Assembly (NCBI GenBank): GCA_030648795.1
Contig: JAUSHC010000003.1
Coordinates: 1 to 42,433 of the forward strand
Length of the DNA: 42,433 nucleotides
Source of the DNA: a bacterium
GTDB taxonomy: Bacteria; Patescibacteriota; Patescibacteriia; JACQSD01
Reading direction: 5' to 3'
Under the pieces are notes generated by a model. It did no database searches and was not told the DNA's origin. It saw nothing but the letters and a program-made list of their open reading frames with translations. A program made the translations under genes and the position numbers. Below, in pieces: positions 38,100 to 42,433 of the stretch (its first letter is position 1; every line of letters starts with the position of its first letter).

Positions 38100-38276
38100 G
38101 AGACCGTAGAAACATGCGCACTGTCCTGATACCTAAACTCTGGCGAAGCCAGTTGTTAGGCATCGGGACCCTTCGGGCTCGGGCTTCCCTTCAGACACTC
38201 GCTCATCCTACTCTCAGTAGGAGTCGTTCGTGTCTTCGGTCCAGCCCGTCGCATTGCATCATGTTTCTGCGGTCTC
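38100..38276 (+). ncRNA. Multi-branched structured RNA between hpf and murJ
   Basis: P1, 17 pairs with one G-U: GAGACCGTAGAAACATG (38100-38116)/CATGTTTCTGCGGTCTC (38260-38276). P2: CCTGAT/ATCGGG (38125-38130/38162-38167), CCTAA/TTAGG and CTGGC-GAA-GCCAG. P3: small CCC-TTC-GGG (38169-38177). P4: CGGGCT/AGCCCG (38180-38185/38243-38248), AGACAC/GTGTCT and CCTACT-CTC-AGTAGG. It starts four bases after the hpf stop and ends 15 bases before murJ. Not recognised as tmRNA, SRP, 6S or RNase P RNA. Confidence 0.65.
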
Positions 38277-38291
38277 AACTTCATTGCCATT

Positions 38292-39890
38292 ATGGTGCGA
38301 CGATTATTGAATGGTGAAATAAAAAGTCTTCCCGCAGCGGCAATGATCCTTGCCGCTGCTTCATTGGTATCACGTGTCGTTGGAGTGCTTCGCGATCGTA
38401 TTTTAGCGGGGGAATTTGGCGCGGGAGAGAAACTGGATATCTATTATGCCGCCTTTCGTTTGCCAGATCTTTTATTTCAATTATTGGTTCTCGGTGCATT
38501 ATCGGCAGGATTTATTCCGATGTTTACCACGCTTTTACAACAAGATAAAAAGTCCGCATGGTTGTTTGTCAATAATGTTTTGCATATCATATTCATCTCT
38601 TTTGGAATTGTGGCAGTATTTGTATTTGTAAGTGCTCCACTACTCGTACGTACGATGATTGCCCCTGGATTTTCCTTCGAAGCGCAACATGTGACCGTAT
38701 TGTTGACACGTATCATGCTTTTGTCTCCAATTTTTCTGGGCATTTCGGCATTATTTACCGGTATCGCTCAAACATTTCGTCGTTTTTTTGTTCCCGCAAT
38801 TGCTCCCATTTTTTATAACGTCGGCATCATGGCAGGTGCGCTTTTTTTTGCGCCGCGCTTTGGCATCGTTGGTGTGGCATGGGGCGTGATTGCAGGGGCA
38901 TTCTTACATGCGATTATTCAGTGGCCAGCTGTATACGCTGTTGGTTTTCGTTATACATTCGTATGCGTGTGGGATGAAAAAATGCGCGCTTTAGTACGGC
39001 TTATGGTGCCACGTATTTTGACGCTCGGCATCGCGAACATCGAGCTTGTGGTCCTTACTGCGTTTGCGTCTTCATTACCAAAGGGGAGTTTGTCCATATT
39101 TAATTTCGCAAATAATTTACAAAGTTTTCCTATTGGCATTATCGGTGCATCGTATGCGGTGGCGGCGTTTCCTTCTTTTTCTGAAGCGGTCGCACGGAAT
39201 GATCGTGATGGGTTTATTCAATCGTTCTCTGGAGTTGTGCGGCAGTTGTTCTTCTTTATGATTCCTGCAACGGTTATTTTTATTGCGTTAAAGGCGCAAA
39301 TTGTTCGTTCAATTTTAGGAACAGGAGCGTTTGATTGGCAAGCGACGGTGCTGACGTTTGAAACCGTGCAAGCGTTTGCGTATGGATTCATTGCGCAAAC
39401 TATTTTTTTCGTTCTCGTGCGAGGATTCTGGGCGTATGCGGATACCATACGGCCCTCGATTATTGCTGTTGTTGGAGCGATTGCAACGCTTGGAGTTGCA
39501 TTTGTTGGGAGAAATATTTTTGGCGTGTCCGGATTGGCGCTTGCGTTGTCTTTAGGCGTAATAGTGGAAACCATAGTGCTCTGGATTGTGCTTCGACGCC
39601 GTGTTGGCAGCCTTGATGAAATGCGTATTGTTTTTTCTGTACTCAAGATGATTATTGCCGCAATTGCAATGGGATTTGTAACACAATATATAAAATACGT
39701 ACTTGCCTCGCTTATTGGTACGGAGACATTCCTTGGGATTACAACGCAGGGGTTGACGGCGGGAGTCGCTGGGCTTTTTGTCTATTGTGGTGTATTGTGG
39801 TGTTTGCGGTCATCAGAACTTTTTGCGATAGGGGAAGGAATTCGTCGTCGCATTCGTCCGCACGTGGAGCAGTTGGAATTATTCGAATAG
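38292..39890 (+). CDS. murJ: MurJ lipid II flippase
   Basis: 532 residues with about 14 membrane helices. The N-terminus (AAAMILAAASLVSRVVGVLRDRILAGEFG) and GALSAGFIPMF are typical of the MVF/MurJ family, and Arg residues line helices 1 and 2 as in the lipid II transport groove. It flips undecaprenyl-linked peptidoglycan precursor across the membrane. The ATG at 38292 follows the structured RNA by 15 bases without SD. lepA starts three bases after its stop. Confidence 0.95.
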   Translation: MVRRLLNGEIKSLPAAAMILAAASLVSRVVGVLRDRILAGEFGAGEKLDIYYAAFRLPDLLFQLLVLGALSAGFIPMFTTLLQQDKKSAWLFVNNVLHIIFISFGIVAVFVFVSAPLLVRTMIAPGFSFEAQHVTVLLTRIMLLSPIFLGISALFTGIAQTFRRFFVPAIAPIFYNVGIMAGALFFAPRFGIVGVAWGVIAGAFLHAIIQWPAVYAVGFRYTFVCVWDEKMRALVRLMVPRILTLGIANIELVVLTAFASSLPKGSLSIFNFANNLQSFPIGIIGASYAVAAFPSFSEAVARNDRDGFIQSFSGVVRQLFFFMIPATVIFIALKAQIVRSILGTGAFDWQATVLTFETVQAFAYGFIAQTIFFVLVRGFWAYADTIRPSIIAVVGAIATLGVAFVGRNIFGVSGLALALSLGVIVETIVLWIVLRRRVGSLDEMRIVFSVLKMIIAAIAMGFVTQYIKYVLASLIGTETFLGITTQGLTAGVAGLFVYCGVLWCLRSSELFAIGEGIRRRIRPHVEQLELFE

Positions 39891-39893
39891 TAT

Positions 39894-41687
39894 ATGGAAC
39901 AAAATAAGATTAGAAATTTTTGTATCATCGCACACATTGATCATGGAAAGTCGACGCTCGCCGACCGATTTTTGGAGTTGACGGGAACGGTCGAGAAACG
40001 ACAGATGAAAGATCAGCTTTTGGATTCTATGGATCTTGAACGTGAGCGGGGGATTACAATCAAGTTAACGCCGGTGCGGATGGATTATAAAGGGCAGGTA
40101 TTGAATCTTATCGATACTCCTGGGCACGCGGATTTCGGTTACGAGGTGTCGCGGTCGCTTGCTGCGGTGCAGGGTGCGATTTTACTTGTGGATGCAACAC
40201 AAGGCGTACAAGCGCAAACTCTTGCGAATTTGCATTCGGCATTGGCACAAAATCTTACGATTATTCCGGTGGTCAATAAAATTGATTTGGCAAACGCAGA
40301 CCCCGAACGTTCGGCGCGAGAAATTGTGGAATTGGTTGGTTGTGAAGAAAGCGACATCTTGTATGCGTCGGCAAAAACCGGTGTGGGTGTTATGGAGATT
40401 TTAGATGCGGTAGTCGCGCGCGTTCCGTCGCCATCCGGCAATCCGTCGGGAGCGCTTCGCGCGCTTATTTTTGATTCACTTTATGACACCTATCGTGGCG
40501 TTGTCGCGTATGTGTGTGTGGTGGACGGTGTTATACGAAAAGGGGATATCATGCGGCCGTTTGCGACGGGAAAACAAAGCGAGGTTTTGGAAGTCGGAAC
40601 ATTCTCGCCAAAATATACTGCACGAGAGTCGCTTGGCGCGGGAGAAACCGGCTACATCGTTACCGGATTGAAAGACATTACTGCGTGTCGTGTCGGTGAT
40701 ACAATTACGAGTGCCGCAAATCCTACGAAAGAACCTCTGCCGGGGTATAAAGAAGTGAAGCCTATGGTGTTTGCCGGATTTTTTCCCAAGAACGATGGTG
40801 ACATTGAACGATTGCGCGATGCCGTGGAGAAGCTCAAAATGAATGATGCGGCGTTTTCATTCACACCGGAACATTCGCAGGCGCTTGGCTACGGATTTCG
40901 GTGCGGATTTTTGGGACTTCTCCATCTTGATATTATTCGGGAGCGGCTTCTGCGTGAATATACTATGCAAGTTGTTGTTACGGTGCCGAGTGTCGGGTAT
41001 CATCTTACAAAAAATAACGGTGAAACAATCGTTGCACACGGCGCAGTTGCATTCCCTGATCCGTCGTTTATTCGTACAATTACGGAGCCGTGGGTGCGCA
41101 TGGATATTATTACGCCCGAGGAGTATGTCGGCGGCACAATGCAAATGGTGCAGGATTTTCGTGGCGTCTATGTACAAACGGAATATCTCGGGAGCGATAG
41201 CGCGCGGCGCGTCATTTTACATTACGAATTGCCGCTCTCGCAGATTCTTGTCGATTTTTACGATCGTTTGAAAAGTGTCTCGCAGGGCTACGCATCGATG
41301 AATTATGAATTGTTGGATTATCGCGTCGCGAATGTGCGGCGTATGGATATTCTTGTTGCAGAAATTCCCGAGGAGTCGCTCGCGACCATCGTGTACGAAG
41401 ATGAGGCACAGGAGGTGGGACGGCGCATTGTCACGAAGCTCAAAGAATCTTTGCCGAAGCAGTGGTTTGATGTGAAATTGCAGGCGACGCTTGGCGGGAA
41501 AATTGTTGCCTCGGAACGCATATCGGCGTTTCGGAAGGATGTGACAGGGCATTTGTATGGTGGTGATGTGACGCGAAAAAAGAAACTTCTAGAGAAGCAG
41601 AAGAAGGGGAAGAAAAAGATGGCATCGATCGGGAAAGGGCGCGTGGATATTCCTCCGGAGGCGTATCTCGCGGTGCTAAAACGATAG
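39894..41687 (+). CDS. lepA: Elongation factor 4 (LepA)
   Basis: 597 residues, the normal length. A translational GTPase that acts on stalled or initiating ribosomes. G1 AHIDHGKSTL (13-22), G2 RERGITIK, G3 DTPGHADFGYEVSRS, G4 NKIDL, G5 SAKTG; then domain II, the EF-G-like domains III and V, and the LepA-specific C-terminal domain (GKIVASERISAFRKDVTGHLYGGDVTRKKKLLEKQKKGKKK in parts). All motifs are intact. It is followed at once by a 72-base hairpin. Confidence 0.97.
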   Translation: MEQNKIRNFCIIAHIDHGKSTLADRFLELTGTVEKRQMKDQLLDSMDLERERGITIKLTPVRMDYKGQVLNLIDTPGHADFGYEVSRSLAAVQGAILLVDATQGVQAQTLANLHSALAQNLTIIPVVNKIDLANADPERSAREIVELVGCEESDILYASAKTGVGVMEILDAVVARVPSPSGNPSGALRALIFDSLYDTYRGVVAYVCVVDGVIRKGDIMRPFATGKQSEVLEVGTFSPKYTARESLGAGETGYIVTGLKDITACRVGDTITSAANPTKEPLPGYKEVKPMVFAGFFPKNDGDIERLRDAVEKLKMNDAAFSFTPEHSQALGYGFRCGFLGLLHLDIIRERLLREYTMQVVVTVPSVGYHLTKNNGETIVAHGAVAFPDPSFIRTITEPWVRMDIITPEEYVGGTMQMVQDFRGVYVQTEYLGSDSARRVILHYELPLSQILVDFYDRLKSVSQGYASMNYELLDYRVANVRRMDILVAEIPEESLATIVYEDEAQEVGRRIVTKLKESLPKQWFDVKLQATLGGKIVASERISAFRKDVTGHLYGGDVTRKKKLLEKQKKGKKKMASIGKGRVDIPPEAYLAVLKR

Positions 41688-41759
41688 CCCCGTAGCGAAC
41701 TTCGGCTTATCTGTAAAAAGCACCGCTTTGCGGTGCTGGCCGAAGTTCTGCTATCGGGG
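41688..41759 (+). repeat. Large two-tier hairpin directly after lepA
   Basis: Outer stem CCCCG-TAGC-GAACTTCGGC (41688-41706) pairs with GCCGAAGTTC-T-GCTA-T-CGGGG (41739-41759); inner hairpin AGCACCGC-TTT-GCGGTGCT (41719-41737). The plus strand has no T-tract, but the minus strand reads GCGGTGCTTTTTAC, a good terminator shape. Confidence 0.75.
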
Positions 41760-41774
41760 TTGAAACGGTAGTGG

Positions 41775-41780
41775 TATACT
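41775..41780 (+). promoter_or_regulatory. Possible extended -10 for the small membrane peptide
   Basis: TGG-TATACT (41772-41780) with no good -35; the leader would be about 11 bases. Confidence 0.4.
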
Positions 41781-41797
41781 AAAAACTTAATACGTAT

Positions 41798-41899
41798 ATG
41801 ACAAAAAAACGGAAAGTGATAAAAGTGGTGTGGATTATTCTCTCGGCGCTTGTGGCGCTGTCAATGGTGCTCCTGACTGTCGCGCCGGCATTCCAATGA
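41798..41899 (+). CDS. Small single-pass membrane peptide, 33 residues
   Basis: Basic start MTKKRKVIKVV followed by one hydrophobic helix (WIILSALVALSMVLLTVAPAF) and a short end. Positive-inside rule predicts the N-terminus in the cytosol. It lies between lepA and recJ on the same strand with a plausible -10 upstream. No family is assigned; I recall comparable lysine-start one-helix peptides in Patescibacteria. Its stop is followed at once by the left arm of the recJ inverted repeat. Confidence 0.5.
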   Translation: MTKKRKVIKVVWIILSALVALSMVLLTVAPAFQ

Positions 41900-42020
41900 A
41901 TCCCGTTAGAGTCCGCGGTCGCCGTTGAAACACGTCTGGGATGCTACTATAAAGTATTTATTTTTACTATGTATATAATAACGAGCATGGGCGCAGACCG
42001 CGACCTGACTCTAACGGGAT
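41900..42020 (+). promoter_or_regulatory. Long inverted repeat enclosing the recJ upstream region and reaching its start codon
   Basis: ATCCCGTTAGAGTC (41900-41913) plus CGCGGTC (41914-41920) pair with GACCGCG (41996-42002) and, after a 4-base bulge, GACTCTAACGGGAT (42007-42020). The last AT of the right arm is the AT of the recJ ATG (42019). Read-through transcripts would lock the start codon at the foot of a 21-bp stem. Confidence 0.75.
41925..41953 (+). promoter_or_regulatory. Possible recJ promoter inside the loop
   Basis: TTGAAA (41925-41930), 17-base spacer, TATAAA (41948-41953). Transcripts starting here lack the left arm and would leave the recJ start open. Confidence 0.5.
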
Positions 42021-42433
42021 GAAACAGTGGATCCTTGCCCCAGAGCCGCCGAAGAAGTTTTACGCGCAATTTCCTGATATACCAGAAGTTGTCGCGCGCT
42101 TGTTGTATCATCGGGATATTACCACGCAAGAGGCAGTTGACGAATTTTTGCATCCGGATTATGGAAGCGATATCCATGATCCGTTTTTGTTTCGAGACAT
42201 GCGCAAAGCGGTTGATCGCATTTTTTTGGCGATTGAAAAAAAAGAGAAAATTGTCGTGCATGGCGATTATGATGCGGATGGAGTCTGTGCGGCAACTATT
42301 CTTGTTGAAACGATCACTGTGCTTGGGGGTGTTGTTGATGTTTTTTTGCCGCATCGTGAAACGGAAGGATATGGTGTCAATAAAAATACGGTCGAGCTTC
42401 TGGCACATGATGGCAGCAAGCTCATCATTACCT
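42019..42433 (+). CDS. recJ: Single-stranded-DNA exonuclease RecJ, 3' end outside window
   Basis: 138 residues are seen before the window ends. The N-terminal signature of RecJ is present: WILAPEPP at the start, LLYHRDITTQEAVDEFLHPDY, and motif I VVHGDYDADGVCAATIL, where the Asp residues bind metal, followed by the FLPHRETEGYGVN motif. RecJ degrades ssDNA 5' to 3' in recombination and mismatch repair. The ATG sits at the foot of a long inverted repeat and has no SD. The DHHA1 and OB domains would lie outside. Confidence 0.93.
   Translation, partial: MKQWILAPEPPKKFYAQFPDIPEVVARLLYHRDITTQEAVDEFLHPDYGSDIHDPFLFRDMRKAVDRIFLAIEKKEKIVVHGDYDADGVCAATILVETITVLGGVVDVFLPHRETEGYGVNKNTVELLAHDGSKLIIT

Noticed and set aside
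38114..38317. 67-codon plus-strand frame across the hpf-murJ gap
   Set aside because: It lies wholly within the paired segments of the structured RNA, has no start signal and runs into murJ out of frame.
41947..42408. 153-codon minus-strand frame opposite recJ
   Set aside because: Shadow of recJ, whose DHH motif I is intact; the predicted product is Arg/Ile/Asn-rich with no recognisable motif.

Overview
The window reads as a chromosomal segment of a Candidate Phyla Radiation (Patescibacteria) bacterium. Reasons: very tight packing with ATGA-type overlaps; a reduced HrcA and a short HPF; a stand-alone VirB4/HerA-like ATPase preceded by a small acidic protein; in-frame word-like repeats such as the 19-nt CCCTTCGACAAGCTCAGGG, which I associate with such genomes; and few Shine-Dalgarno sites in front of housekeeping genes. 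Ribosomal protein L9 is present. A Parcubacteria-type lineage is plausible but not proven from this sequence.

Layout. 1-2769: three overlapping genes related to PEP synthase/dikinases (phosphohistidine swivel domain; swivel plus a large N-terminal domain; a paralogue without swivel). 2662-3892 (minus): a GC-rich histidine phosphatase and an unknown gene. 3987-5574: leaderless ribA and a free-standing dikinase ATP-grasp domain. 5561-6760 (minus): a three-gene unknown operon whose last gene is split by an A7 slippery site. 6846-8917: rplI-pyrG. 9030-9392: an orphan gene. 9668-15643: an iron-sulfur operon, rrf2-DUF1858-sufC-sufB-sufD-FTR1-sufS-sufU, with its own operator. 15606-19617 (minus): a polytopic membrane protein and the CCA-adding enzyme. 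19928-20509: a very GC-rich orphan with a structured leader. 20733-22142 (minus): truD. 22173-27064: CIRCE-controlled hrcA-grpE-dnaK-zinc ribbon-dnaJ. 27366-27575: a small orphan. 27838-32153 (minus): dus, an EEP-family hydrolase, cysS, corA. 32217-35299: a small protein and the secretion-type ATPase. 35429-37519: a conserved unknown and dnaX, followed by tRNA-Gln(CTG). 37788-42433: hpf, a structured RNA, murJ, lepA, a 33-residue membrane peptide and the start of recJ.

Three layers of non-coding structure stand out. First, dnaJ and hpf share a leader of about 190 nt made of three hairpins, with base-pair-preserving changes between the two copies; a diverged relative may sit in front of the 19928 gene. 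A separate three-way-junction-like RNA closed by a 17-bp stem lies between hpf and murJ. Second, orphan genes (3485, 9030, 19928, 27366) share a strong Shine-Dalgarno site, mostly recognisable promoters, and a hairpin terminator whose T7 tract runs into the same 9-mer, GTAACTGGC (once GTAAATGGC). Third, palindromic or word-like repeats have entered at least ten coding genes without breaking the frame, including two related elements of about 110 bp in the same reading frame of one membrane protein. This resembles Rickettsia palindromic elements in behaviour.

Functionally the window combines iron-sulfur assembly and iron import, protein folding and ribosome hibernation, tRNA metabolism (cca, truD, dus, cysS, tRNA-Gln), DNA replication and repair (dnaX, recJ) and envelope synthesis (murJ). 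No transposase, integrase, CRISPR array, rRNA or phage gene was seen.
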